64,000 nt of DNA, from NCBI GenBank assembly GCA_016183765.1, contig JACPEA010000011.1, positions 434,001 through 498,000 of the forward strand. The letters are read 5' to 3'. Numbering within the stretch: position 1 is the first letter of the stretch; each line of letters begins with the position of its first letter. The position numbers and the translations under genes are program-made. The notes beneath the pieces were generated by a model. That model made no database searches. It was not told where the DNA came from and saw only the letters and a list, made by a program, of their open reading frames with translations. Source of the stretch: Bacteroidota bacterium. GTDB lineage: Bacteria; Bacteroidota; Bacteroidia; Chitinophagales; Chitinophagaceae. This document shows positions 39,236 through 48,120 of this stretch, one piece after another.

Positions 39236-39844
39236 TTATTTTTTGATTGATTGGATGATGAATGCGGGTACTTCCTTGATCCTTTGCTGCATCAGCTCGT
39301 CATAGAGGTCTTTGTCGATCCTCATACCATGAACGAACATGGGCCTCATCAGGAACGGGAACACGCACATAGCAAGGATATTCATGATCAGGTGTGGTGG
39401 TAAAATAGGTTTGATATTTCCCAGCTCCACTTCCCGGTTTATCTGCATGCTGAACTTCAGGAAGTCGGGCAGGTCATTTTCGAACATCCGATGGATGAAT
39501 ACCACAGGTTGTTTATTGATCTCGCTGATCACAAATACCGGAAGAAAGGGGTTGTCGATCGCCATCCGGATATAAGTTTCGCAGAGCTTTTCTATTTTCT
39601 CGAACAGCGGCGCCTCCGAGGCGATCGCCGTTTTGAGAATGTGAGAGAACTTCTGCAGTTCGGCAAAAAACACTTTCTCGAATAAGAGGTCCTTACTCCT
39701 GAAATAATAGTGCAGCAATGCCTTATTGATGCCGGCTTCATCGGCGATCTCCTGCATCGACGTGCCATCTTTACCCTGGGTGGAGAAGATCTTTTTGGCC
39801 GCCGACAGGATCAGTTGTTCTGTTGTTTGCTCTTCGTTAACCAT
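39236..39844 (-). CDS. TetR-family transcriptional regulator of the export operon
   Basis: 202 residues. The N-terminal HTH is clear (ILSAAKKIFSTQGKDGTSMQ, then IADEAGINKALLHYYFRSKDLLFEKVF). The C-terminal ligand domain is helical and unspecific. As the first gene of a seven-gene exporter operon, preceded by an inverted repeat that covers the transcription start, it is very probably an autorepressor released by an exported compound. Confidence 0.92.
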   Translation of the reverse strand: MVNEEQTTEQLILSAAKKIFSTQGKDGTSMQEIADEAGINKALLHYYFRSKDLLFEKVFFAELQKFSHILKTAIASEAPLFEKIEKLCETYIRMAIDNPFLPVFVISEINKQPVVFIHRMFENDLPDFLKFSMQINREVELGNIKPILPPHLIMNILAMCVFPFLMRPMFVHGMRIDKDLYDELMQQRIKEVPAFIIQSIKK

Positions 39845-39847
39845 TTA

Positions 39848-39873
39848 GTTTAACCGTTTGGTTAACAAAGATA
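39848..39873 (-). promoter_or_regulatory. TetR operator and -7 box of the export operon
   Basis: GTTTAACC-GTTT-GGTTAAC (39848-39866) is an inverted repeat directly before the tetR ATG. On the minus strand a perfect -7 box TATCTTTG (39873-39866) abuts it, so the operator covers the expected start site and leader. This is the expected arrangement for autorepression. Confidence 0.7.
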
Positions 39874-39980
39874 GACAGTAAACTGAAATATGCAGGAAAA
39901 ATCCATCAAAAATATTTTTCAACCTGATTGACAGCCCCCCGGTACGGGAACTATTTGATAAATTGTTGCTTTATAAACAG

Positions 39981-40733
39981 ATGAACATCTTTTCCTTATT
40001 TCCTTTTTCCGAATGGGTCATGATCCTGCTGGCGGCTTTTATCATTGGACTGGGTAAAGCCGGCCTGAAGGGGGTAGACATGCTGAGCGTGACCCTGATG
40101 GCTTTTGTGTTCGGGGGTAAATCTTCTACCGGTATTGTATTGCCGTTATTGTGCGCAGCAGATATTGCCGCCGTATGGTATTATCACCGTCACGCCCAAT
40201 GGCAGCATTTCTGGAAACTGACACCCTGGATGGTGCTGGGTGTTTTACTGGGTGTGTACTTCGGCAAGGACATGAATGAGGCGGTTTTCCGTAAGCTGAT
40301 GGCACTGATCATTGTACTGACCATTGTGATCGTGCTGGTGCAGGAGTTGCGCAAATCAAAACGGGTGCCCACACATCCTTTGTTTGCTGTGGTAACGGGA
40401 GTGTCGGCAGGGTTCACCACCATGATCGGTAACCTTGCCGGTGCGTTCGCTAACCTGTATTTCCTGGCCATGCGCATGCAGAAGAACGATTTTATCGGCA
40501 CGGCTGCCTGGGTCTTCCTGTTCATGAACCTGTTCAAACTTCCTTTCCAGGTATTTTACTGGAAAAACATCAATGCACAGAGTTTACAGATAGACGCGGT
40601 ACTCTTACCCATGCTGGCACTGGGTTTTTATACCGGTCTCTGGCTGGTGGCCAGGATCCGGGACACCAGTTACCGCAAAATGGTCATGGTATTGACCCTG
40701 ATCGGCTGTGTGCTGATGTTGTTCAGGCGCTGA
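39981..40733 (+). CDS. TSUP/TauE-SafE family membrane carrier
   Basis: 250 residues with about eight hydrophobic segments and the family feature IIGLGKAGLKGVDMLSVTLMA repeated as TGVSAGFTTMIGNLAGAFAN. TSUP proteins carry sulfite, sulfonates or organic acids; the substrate here is unknown. ATG (MNIFSLFPF) is chosen over an in-frame TTG 18 nt earlier. It is divergent from the tetR operon and ends just before the serine-hydrolase gene. Confidence 0.85.
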   Translation: MNIFSLFPFSEWVMILLAAFIIGLGKAGLKGVDMLSVTLMAFVFGGKSSTGIVLPLLCAADIAAVWYYHRHAQWQHFWKLTPWMVLGVLLGVYFGKDMNEAVFRKLMALIIVLTIVIVLVQELRKSKRVPTHPLFAVVTGVSAGFTTMIGNLAGAFANLYFLAMRMQKNDFIGTAAWVFLFMNLFKLPFQVFYWKNINAQSLQIDAVLLPMLALGFYTGLWLVARIRDTSYRKMVMVLTLIGCVLMLFRR

Positions 40734-40799
40734 GTGGCTGATGGCCGTCTTCTGAAATCATATCTTTTACATAGCTTACCCATCAAATCCTTAATTTTT

Positions 40800-41954
40800 A
40801 TGAGATCCAGATCTGCATTTTACCTGTTCTTTTCGATGCTGTTTTTGGGTGTATGTGCTACCCAAACAGTATATGCGCAACCCGAAAAAGCAGAAGCCGC
40901 CATCCGTACTATCATGGAACAAAATAAAGTAGCGGGATTATCTGTGGCGGTGGTCAGGAATAACCGGGTTATCTACACACATTCCTTCGGCCTTAAAAAT
41001 ATCGAGAGCAACGAGCCGCTCACGGACGACTGTATCTTCCGTATCGCTTCCATCTCCAAATCATTCACTGCCACAGCCATGATGCAGCTGGCAGAGGCCG
41101 GGAAGGTTTCACTGGAGGAGGATATGGGCAAACTGGTGGGTTTCAGGGTCAGGAATCCGAAGTTCCCGGACCAGGTCATTACACTCAGGATGGTCCTGTC
41201 GCACCGCTCTTCCATCAATGACAGCCAGGGGTATTTTACGCTGGATGCCATTAACCCCGACAAAAATCCCAACTGGGAAAAAGGGTACAACGATTATGCC
41301 CCCGGAACCGGTTACCAATACTGTAACCTGAATTATAATATGGCAGGAACCCTGATCGAAAAACTGTCCGGCGAAAGGTTCGATCAATATATCAAACACC
41401 ATATCCTCGACCCGCTGGGTTTATATGGCGGTTACTGTGTGGACTCATTGGATAAAGCCCGTTTTGCCACGATCTACGAATACAATGTTGATTCTGCAAA
41501 ATTCATGGCTTCACCGGCCGCCTATGCTCCCAGGAGCAAAGAGATCGCTGCCTATGAAATGGGCTACAGTACGCCTGTTTTCTCCCCAACCGGTGGTATG
41601 AAGATATCTGCCGGTGATCTTGCCCGTTATATGATCATGCACAGCAAGTTGGGTAAGTACAAAGGCAAAAGGATCATTTCCAAAAAACAGGCACGTGACA
41701 TGCAGACGCCGCTTTCAGACAAAGAGAACTACGGACTGGCCCTGCTGAAGACAGATAAACTGATCGCTGGCAAGACGCTGACGGGCCATACGGGTTCTGC
41801 TTACGGCCTGTACAGTGCCATGTTTTTTCAGCCGGATGAAAAATTCGGGATCGTGGTCATCAGCAACGGTTGTCACCCCGGTTATACCGACGGCTTCAAT
41901 ACGGTGATCAGGAAAACGATCAACAGTTTGTACGAAGCATTTATTTTGAAATAA
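40800..41954 (+). CDS. Secreted beta-lactamase-family serine hydrolase
   Basis: 384 residues with a signal peptide (LFFSMLFLGVCATQTVYAQ). Class C/penicillin-binding motifs are visible: SISK (SxxK) in RIASISKSFTA, YCN (YxN) in YQYCNLNYNMAG, and HTG in TGHTGSAYG. It is likely a periplasmic esterase or D-Ala peptidase-like enzyme; beta-lactam resistance is not implied. The ATG is chosen because it starts the signal peptide; an in-frame GTG 66 nt upstream is rejected. A -7-like TATCTTTT lies 32 nt before the ATG. Confidence 0.87.
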   Translation: MRSRSAFYLFFSMLFLGVCATQTVYAQPEKAEAAIRTIMEQNKVAGLSVAVVRNNRVIYTHSFGLKNIESNEPLTDDCIFRIASISKSFTATAMMQLAEAGKVSLEEDMGKLVGFRVRNPKFPDQVITLRMVLSHRSSINDSQGYFTLDAINPDKNPNWEKGYNDYAPGTGYQYCNLNYNMAGTLIEKLSGERFDQYIKHHILDPLGLYGGYCVDSLDKARFATIYEYNVDSAKFMASPAAYAPRSKEIAAYEMGYSTPVFSPTGGMKISAGDLARYMIMHSKLGKYKGKRIISKKQARDMQTPLSDKENYGLALLKTDKLIAGKTLTGHTGSAYGLYSAMFFQPDEKFGIVVISNGCHPGYTDGFNTVIRKTINSLYEAFILK

Positions 41955-41959
41955 CTTTG
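41927..41959 (+). promoter_or_regulatory. Promoter TTTG-N21-TAACTTTG for the SDR gene
   Basis: TTTG (-33 type) at 41927-41930 and TAACTTTG (-7 type, perfect) at 41952-41959, 21 nt apart. It overlaps the end of the serine-hydrolase gene and lies 60 nt before the SDR start. Confidence 0.65.
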
Positions 41960-42019
41960 TAAGCAGGTTGCAGTGTGGAACAGAAAGAATGCAACCGACA
42001 AACGTATAAAACAGGTACT

Positions 42020-42853
42020 ATGAAAAATGTATGGTTGATCACCGGTTGCTCCACCGGTTTTGGAAGAGAGCTGGCAAAAGAATTATTGACCAATGGATAC
42101 CAGGTTGCTGTGACGGCAAGGAATGTGGCGGATATTGCGGATATCGTTACAGCTTATCCGGATACAGCCATCAGTCTCCGGCTGGATGTTACCGACGCGC
42201 AGCAGATCGAACAGGCGGTAAAAGCCGCCATCGACCGTTTCGGAAGGATCGATGTGTTGGTGAACAATGCAGGCATCGGGTATTTCGGCGCCATTGAAGA
42301 AAGTGAAGAAGCAGAAGTGAGAAGAATGTTCGAGATCAATGTGTTTGGACTGGCCAGGATGACACAGGAAGTGTTGCCGCATATGCGTAAGCAAAAAAGC
42401 GGTCATATCCTGAATGTTGCTTCTATCGGCGGACTGCGTTCTTTCCCGGGCGTTGGTTTCTATAATGCCACCAAATATGCGGTGGACGGTTTAAGCGAAT
42501 CGCTTGCCAAGGAACTGGCGCCGCTGGGTATCAAAGTGACTGTGATCGCACCCAGCGGTTTCCGTACTGACTGGGCCGGCCGTTCAGCGAAGAACACCAG
42601 CATCAAAATAGAGGATTATGCCACCACCGCCTGGAAAAATATGGGCGATATCAGGGGCTACAGCGGCAACCAGCCGGGCGATCCGGTAAAAGCGGCCAGG
42701 GCCATGATACAGGTGACCGAAACAGAAAATCCCCCCATGCGTCTTTTATTAGGGGTAGCTGCCTTGAAAGGTGCCCGCGCCAAACTGGAAGAACTGAAAA
42801 AGGATTTTGATACCTGGGCAGTAGTAAGCGAAGGGGCTGATTTTACAAAATAA
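42020..42853 (+). CDS. Short-chain dehydrogenase/reductase
   Basis: 277 residues of the classical SDR type: cofactor motif TGCSTGFGREL, VLVNNAGIGYFG, catalytic Ser in NVASIGG and YNATKYA (YxxxK). The Gly pattern and an acidic residue after strand 2 (SLRLDVTD further on) leave NAD or NADP open. The substrate is unknown. The ATG (MKNVWLITG) fits the family start; an upstream GTG extension (EQKECNRQTYKTGT) is not conserved in character. Confidence 0.9.
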   Translation: MKNVWLITGCSTGFGRELAKELLTNGYQVAVTARNVADIADIVTAYPDTAISLRLDVTDAQQIEQAVKAAIDRFGRIDVLVNNAGIGYFGAIEESEEAEVRRMFEINVFGLARMTQEVLPHMRKQKSGHILNVASIGGLRSFPGVGFYNATKYAVDGLSESLAKELAPLGIKVTVIAPSGFRTDWAGRSAKNTSIKIEDYATTAWKNMGDIRGYSGNQPGDPVKAARAMIQVTETENPPMRLLLGVAALKGARAKLEELKKDFDTWAVVSEGADFTK

Positions 42854-42975
42854 GAAAAGCCCGTTCCCCAAGAAATGAAAAGGGGGGGATCCTGGTTTTG
42901 CTGTCCTTCCCTTTCCATTTCTGCTGGCAGGCCTGTATGCATTATATACTTATCTTCAATTCAAATCTTTATTGG

Positions 42976-44082
42976 ATGAAGAAACTATTCCTGTTACTTG
43001 CCTTGTTCACAGCCGTACGCGGTAGCACTCAGCAAACGAAATTTTACACCATCAATGCTGATACTACGCAATTCAGCCTCACCAAGGAAGGCGCTTCACA
43101 GTTGGCCATGCTGCCGATGAAATGTATCCTGCAGCAGTATCCCAATAAGATCAATCATACGGCGGTTTCGGACAGCGACCAGGTGCTGACACCCATTCAG
43201 CAGCATCCCAGTTTTTATGGTTGTTTCGACTGGCATAGCAGTGTTCACGGCCACTGGATGCTGGTTCGTCTGTTACAACAATTCCCGGATCTGAAGGAGC
43301 AGGCGGCTATCCGGAAAGTATTGAATACAACGCTTACTGCTAAGAATATCCAGGCCGAGACAGAATATTTCAAAGCGCCTCTGAGCAGAAGTTTCGAACG
43401 GACCTATGGATGGGCCTGGGTGCTGAAACTGCAGCAGGAATTGTTGAACTGGAACGATCCCGATGCAGGTCAATGGCGGAATGCATTGCAGCCATTGTGC
43501 GATACCATCATTAAATTATGGGAGGTTTATCTTCCCAAACAAACCTATGCCAACAGATCGGGCATGCATGGTAACACGGCTTTTGGATTGAGTTTTGCGT
43601 TGGATTATGCACGTGCTACAAAAAATTATGCATTCGAGAACAAGATCATCGTTGCCGCCACACAATTGTTTGGAAAAGATACCAACGCACCCACCGTGTG
43701 GGAACCGGATGGTGCCGACTTTTTTTCACCATCACTGATGGAAGCCGACCTGATGCGTAAAGTGTTTACTAAAAAGAGTTTCATCGATTGGTTCGGAAAA
43801 TGGTTGGACCCTCAATCGCTGCTTCACCTGACTCGTTTACCGCATGTATCTGACAGAACGGATCTGCAGATCGTACACCTGGATGGTTTGTGCTTCAGCA
43901 GAAGCTGGTGCATGTCGGGCATTGCACAGCAGCTTCCAAAAAATGATAACCGCCGGAAAATACTGGTTGCTTCCTCTGTAAAACACCTGAACCAGAGTTT
44001 GGCAACAGTGGCTTCAGGTCATTATGGTGGTGAACACTGGCTGGCGAGTTTTGCCGTGTATGCCATTAGTGGTGGCAAATAG
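42976..44082 (+). CDS. DUF2891 family exported protein
   Basis: 368 residues with a signal peptide (LFLLLALFTAVRGSTQQ). Family motifs are FYGCFDWHSSVHGHWMLVR, ERTYGWAWVLKLQQEL, NRSGMHGNTAFGL and EPDGADFFSPSLMEADLM. The fold is a probable alpha/alpha toroid like glycan lyases and isomerases, but no activity is established. The SDR gene is co-oriented 122 bp upstream. A strong bidirectional terminator follows. Confidence 0.85.
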   Translation: MKKLFLLLALFTAVRGSTQQTKFYTINADTTQFSLTKEGASQLAMLPMKCILQQYPNKINHTAVSDSDQVLTPIQQHPSFYGCFDWHSSVHGHWMLVRLLQQFPDLKEQAAIRKVLNTTLTAKNIQAETEYFKAPLSRSFERTYGWAWVLKLQQELLNWNDPDAGQWRNALQPLCDTIIKLWEVYLPKQTYANRSGMHGNTAFGLSFALDYARATKNYAFENKIIVAATQLFGKDTNAPTVWEPDGADFFSPSLMEADLMRKVFTKKSFIDWFGKWLDPQSLLHLTRLPHVSDRTDLQIVHLDGLCFSRSWCMSGIAQQLPKNDNRRKILVASSVKHLNQSLATVASGHYGGEHWLASFAVYAISGGK

Positions 44083-44110
44083 AATAGCTGTTCAAAGAAT
44101 AGGATAAATG

Positions 44111-44146
44111 AACAGGGCTCACGGTAAACTGAGCCCTGTTCTTTTG
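44111..44146. terminator. Strong bidirectional terminator
   Basis: AACAGGGCTCA pairs perfectly with TGAGCCCTGTT across an 8-nt loop, with CTTTTG downstream. It separates the convergent DUF2891 and DUF4153 genes. Confidence 0.9.
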
Positions 44147-44174
44147 TATGAAGAATCGATCCTGATAAGTATGG

Positions 44175-45467
44175 TTACTTAAATCCGAAAATAAGCGGTA
44201 GTAAAAATGTGATCAAAGCAGCCCAGATTCCATACAAAGGGAGGAAGCGTGCTATTACATTTTCTACTTTTTGTACATCGGCCTTATTTTGTAAGGCACG
44301 CAGTAGCTGATAAGTAACCCATAATAGATTCATAAAAACCAGCAGATTGGCACCCAATACGGCCAGCCTATTGGGCGATATGCCGAATTCGGTAAGACGG
44401 AATGCAATGGCAGATAACGCAATGCTGTTCACCACAATACTCAATAAAGATAACCCGAATAAAAAAAGCAGGTTGATCCTGTTGCCTGTGTTCTTGGTGG
44501 CCTCCGACACCGAAAAAAGAATGATGGCAATCACTGCGATCAGCAGACCGTTGAACATTAATAGGAAATTCCTGTCATGATATACATTTTTGCCTGTGTA
44601 GATAATGGTACACAGGAAGATGAACAGCGTAACGAATACAACGGGTGTGAAGATCCTGGCAATCAGGGGCGAGATCCTGTTGACCAGTTGCGGGTTGGTC
44701 TGAACCAGGAAGGCGGACAGTACGGGAACCGCTGCCAGTCCCCATGCCAGTATGTGCTGTGCATAAAATTCCTGTATATGCAGTCCGATCATTTCAAACA
44801 GGCCGAAAGTGATGCCGGTGAACAGGATACCCGAAAGCACCAGGATAGCCGTCATAACAGCGAAATCACCGTTGAAACGGAGAAAATCGATCTTTTTCTG
44901 GTTGTCAGAAAGGTTGCCGTCCACAAAACTGTATCCAAGCAGGGTCCACAAAAAAACGGGTAAATGGATACAGGCCAATATCAGCGTATCGCTTTTAGGA
45001 TTATCGGGCAGAAGATTGATATAACATGCGGATGCCAGTATGATAACCAAAGACGGTACTGATTTTCGGAGAGCTGTTTTTTGTTTCCATGAAAAATATC
45101 CTATGAGTACAGGAAACACGATGAATCCGACGTTACGCGAAAAAAAGAATTCTTTGTTCATGCCGGACAGGGCGGGAAGGTTAGCAATGAGTCCCGCCAT
45201 AAGGGAAGCCAGTACCAAGAAAAGCAGGTCATTTCTGGAGCCTGTATAAAATTCATCCTGCTGGTAGTTCAATCTTTCGTTCCATACCTGTGCAACGGGG
45301 TTGTCACGCAGGTCGGTATAAAGCGTATTGAATACTTTTTGAAAGGATGTTTTGTTTTTCCTGTATAATTTTTCGAGCTCCACAGGCCGGTCGATGTTAT
45401 GGAGTATGTTTTCTTTAACGCTATCAAATTCCGCGTTCGTTTTTATTGCGACAGTGCTTGTTTCCAT
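44175..45467 (-). CDS. DUF4153 multi-pass membrane protein
   Basis: 430 residues: a soluble N-terminal part of about 85 residues, then about ten transmembrane helices (for example LLFLVLASLMAGLIANLPAL and FAVMTAILVLSGILFTGITF). The pattern matches Bacteroidota DUF4153 proteins; function unknown. It is the last gene of a co-oriented four-gene cluster: small membrane protein, six-helix protein, winged-helix regulator, this gene. Confidence 0.8.
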   Translation of the reverse strand: METSTVAIKTNAEFDSVKENILHNIDRPVELEKLYRKNKTSFQKVFNTLYTDLRDNPVAQVWNERLNYQQDEFYTGSRNDLLFLVLASLMAGLIANLPALSGMNKEFFFSRNVGFIVFPVLIGYFSWKQKTALRKSVPSLVIILASACYINLLPDNPKSDTLILACIHLPVFLWTLLGYSFVDGNLSDNQKKIDFLRFNGDFAVMTAILVLSGILFTGITFGLFEMIGLHIQEFYAQHILAWGLAAVPVLSAFLVQTNPQLVNRISPLIARIFTPVVFVTLFIFLCTIIYTGKNVYHDRNFLLMFNGLLIAVIAIILFSVSEATKNTGNRINLLFLFGLSLLSIVVNSIALSAIAFRLTEFGISPNRLAVLGANLLVFMNLLWVTYQLLRALQNKADVQKVENVIARFLPLYGIWAALITFLLPLIFGFK

Positions 45468-45512
45468 ATGGTGAAGGTTTAGGTATGTTTTTGCAAAGGC
45501 TGTGAAGTGGTA

Positions 45513-45812
45513 TCAGGTTGACTTTTTGATTAGTTTCTCCAGACCGGCCAGGTGTTCGATAAAGGCTTTTTTACCGGCCGGAGTTGCTGCATAGGAAGTG
45601 TTGGGTCTTTTGCCGATAAATTGCTTTCTCACATCGATGTATTGCAGTTTTTCGAGTGCGCTCAAATGACTGGCCACATTGCCATCTGTGATCTGTAACT
45701 GTTCTTTGAGCGTGCCGAAATCCACAAAGTCGTTCACCATGAGGATCGACATGATACCCAGGCGCACCCTGCTCTCAAAGGCTTTATTCAATTCTGTGAT
45801 GTAGTTTTTCAC
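45513..45812 (-). CDS. Winged-helix transcriptional regulator (HTH_27/MarR-like)
   Basis: 99 residues forming one winged helix: ESRVRLGIMSILMVNDFVDF, then LKEQLQITDGNVASHLSALEKLQYIDVRKQFIG and TSYAATPAGKKAFIEHL. Such single-domain regulators in Bacteroidota often control the membrane proteins encoded next to them. Its start overlaps the six-helix membrane gene by 4 bp, implying translational coupling. Confidence 0.88.
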   Translation of the reverse strand: MKNYITELNKAFESRVRLGIMSILMVNDFVDFGTLKEQLQITDGNVASHLSALEKLQYIDVRKQFIGKRPNTSYAATPAGKKAFIEHLAGLEKLIKKST

Positions 45813-46447
45813 TTCTCGTAGGTAAAGTAGATTGTGATACCATATACTATATGCAGTATGCCGAACCCAAAAGCCCAGAACAGCAGGCCATAATCGATGA
45901 AAAAGGAAGCGAGCAACCCAAGCACAAGTTCCAGTACGCCCAGGTAGCGGATATCGTTAATGGTATATTTACTGGCATTCAAAAGCGCCATACCATAAAA
46001 AAGCAAACTGGCCGGGGCTACCAGGGCAACCTGTCCGTGGTACAGTAATACCAGGCAATACATACCACCTGCTACCAGTGGAATGGCCATGTTCAGCAGC
46101 ATACGCCGGGCAGTGGCATCCCAAACGGGCAGGCTTTGTTTCCTGGCTTTCCTGACCGCCATCAAAACGCCAGTGAACAGGGAAAGCAGTAATACCAGGC
46201 CGAAATCGGCGGCGAGGAACGTACAGGTGGAGAGTTGTAATCCGCCATTTTCGTCCTTCAGCAGGTTATAGTAACCCGTAGCTAATGGTGAAAGCCCCAG
46301 GAACAGGTATACAGCAACAATGCAGGCAATGGCGAATATGCCAACAATCACTCCGGCAAGACCACTGAGCGATAAAAAACGAGAAGAGCGTTCCATCAGG
46401 TTCCTGATATCGCGGATGGCTTCTAACTGTTCCTGTTGTTGATTCAT
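45809..46447 (-). CDS. Six-helix membrane protein linked to a winged-helix regulator
   Basis: 212 residues with a short N-terminal charged helix (QEQLEAIRDIRNLMERSSRF) and about six transmembrane segments. The RDIRNLMERSSRF-type start recurs in Bacteroidota membrane proteins paired with winged-helix regulators. No function is known. It overlaps the regulator gene by 4 bp. Confidence 0.75.
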   Translation of the reverse strand: MNQQQEQLEAIRDIRNLMERSSRFLSLSGLAGVIVGIFAIACIVAVYLFLGLSPLATGYYNLLKDENGGLQLSTCTFLAADFGLVLLLSLFTGVLMAVRKARKQSLPVWDATARRMLLNMAIPLVAGGMYCLVLLYHGQVALVAPASLLFYGMALLNASKYTINDIRYLGVLELVLGLLASFFIDYGLLFWAFGFGILHIVYGITIYFTYEK

Positions 46448-46504
46448 GTAGATTCTTTTAAGATGGTTTGCAGTTCAGGTTGATAGAAAGAGGGCGTTCG
46501 GTTT

Positions 46505-46792
46505 TTAAAAGGACTGTACTGGCAGGTCTATCTTGTTAAACAATTCACCAACGCCCAGGCTTACCCAAAGGATGAACAGACCCAGCGCAACTTGTACAAC
46601 ACTGTGGACCCGGTAGCCGGTCGGTTTCCTGAAAAGAGCATGTAATGGCGGGTAGTGCACCAGTGACAGTAACAACAGGAAAACACCAAATAAGGCATCA
46701 TTCCCCCAGAATATATTCACTACGCCGATAGCGGAAAACAGGATGCCGCATATCCAGCCGAGCAATTTTACTGCAAGGGTTCTGTTATTCAT
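46505..46792 (-). CDS. Small three-helix membrane protein
   Basis: 95 residues with three hydrophobic segments (LLGWICGILFSAIGVVNIFW, FGVFLLLLSLVHYPPL, VVQVALGLFILWVSLG). Unrecognised. It is probably the first gene of the cluster that ends with the DUF4153 gene; AT-rich DNA upstream is likely its promoter region. Confidence 0.65.
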   Translation of the reverse strand: MNNRTLAVKLLGWICGILFSAIGVVNIFWGNDALFGVFLLLLSLVHYPPLHALFRKPTGYRVHSVVQVALGLFILWVSLGVGELFNKIDLPVQSF

Positions 46793-46916
46793 CAGTTTTT
46801 AATAATTTAAAAGTACTTTGAATTTCAAAGTTAATATTAAAAATAAGACTTCCAAATATTTCTGGATGCGTAAAGTGCCGGTAGTGGGAATGTTATCCGT
46901 AGAATGTGCCGGGGTT

Positions 46917-48053
46917 TTACAAGTGTCTGCCGCCGGCCAATGTTGTTTTTCTTCTTTTATGTTTCCTTCCCCACCAGAATAAAAAACCCGTAACAGGCAG
47001 GCTGGCAACGATTAATGAGGCAAAAAACAAGGCGATTCTGCCGGGTAAACCCCAGACAGCGCCCGTATGAATGTCGTAGTTCATTCGTTTCAGGTAATCG
47101 GCAGGGGTATGTGCATCCCGGTAATTTCCCCATACATAGGCTCCCGGTATTTCTTTTCCGGTAAATTGATCAAAATACCGGAAATCGGTTTTGTACAGGG
47201 TTCCCGATTCTGGGTTGGCCCGTAACAGGATAGCGCCGTTCCTGCCGGCAGGTAATACCAGCAGGGCTGTGGCGTATTTTTTGTGCAGGTCTGGCTGAAT
47301 CGTTCCCCATACCAGGTCTAAGCCGTTATTTCTTTTGGTGATGCTGCCGCTTGTATCAGATACAGGTGGTTTTTTCTGTACCACCGAATGCCGGGAGCCG
47401 GTAAATTGGTATATCCTGTCTGCCAGGTTTTCAAAACCAAACAGAAGCCCGGTGATGGCAGTGAAGAGAACGATCCAGGTTGCATAAAAGCCCAGTATCC
47501 TGTGAAGGTCATAATTCAGGCGCTTGGGGTGGGCATTCCACATTATTTTGAATCCCCGTTTTGCTGTTTTCCTGTTCCGCGGCCACCATAGGATGATTCC
47601 TGAAACCAGCATTAGTAGAAAAACAACGGTAGCCCATCGTATGATATCCTGTCCATATGGAATTAATAGCGTCCGGTGCAGCTGTAACACCACACTGAAA
47701 AAGTCCCGATGGTTGTCACGCACTTTCAGTACATCGCCATTATAAGGGTTGATAAAAACAGAATAGTTATAGGATCCTTTTTCGGAAAACAATACCATCA
47801 CTGCTTTATCCCTGGCATCATAATAGATTCGCTGAACCATTTTTCCCGGCAACCGTTGTTCTGCGATCTGTTTTATCTGCGAAGGGGGCAGCAGGGGAGC
47901 GTGTTCGACCTGAACTTTCCGGTACCACTGCCTGTTTTGCAGTTCTGGTGCAAAACAATAGATCGCACCGGTCAGTCCCTGTATCAGTACCACGAGCCCG
48001 GTTGCCAGGCCAAGCCAGAGATGAAGTTTTCCAAACAGTTTTTTAAAGGTCAT
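46917..48053 (-). CDS. PepSY-associated TM helix protein (iron-uptake partner)
   Basis: 378 residues with four transmembrane helices and two periplasmic PepSY-like stretches: KLHLWLGLATGLVVLIQGLT at the start, NPYNGDVLKVRDNHRDF, LNYDLHRILGFYATWIVLFTA and MNYDIHTGAVWGLPGRI, with conserved His residues in TM regions. These proteins accompany siderophore TonB receptors and may reduce or release ferric ligands. It is encoded 67 bp after the receptor gene. MTFKKLFGK is taken as the start; MTNKMTFKK, 12 nt upstream, is equally possible. Confidence 0.87.
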   Translation of the reverse strand: MTFKKLFGKLHLWLGLATGLVVLIQGLTGAIYCFAPELQNRQWYRKVQVEHAPLLPPSQIKQIAEQRLPGKMVQRIYYDARDKAVMVLFSEKGSYNYSVFINPYNGDVLKVRDNHRDFFSVVLQLHRTLLIPYGQDIIRWATVVFLLMLVSGIILWWPRNRKTAKRGFKIMWNAHPKRLNYDLHRILGFYATWIVLFTAITGLLFGFENLADRIYQFTGSRHSVVQKKPPVSDTSGSITKRNNGLDLVWGTIQPDLHKKYATALLVLPAGRNGAILLRANPESGTLYKTDFRYFDQFTGKEIPGAYVWGNYRDAHTPADYLKRMNYDIHTGAVWGLPGRIALFFASLIVASLPVTGFLFWWGRKHKRRKTTLAGGRHL

Positions 48054-48120
48054 TTTGTTTGTCATGAACCCGGTGATCCCGGTCCCGATGAAGTTCTCAG
48101 AATTGATTGCCGGTAATGGT

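Noticed and set aside
40734-40799. GTG start extending the serine hydrolase upstream
   Set aside because: It would bury the signal peptide behind 22 residues; the internal ATG starts it directly.
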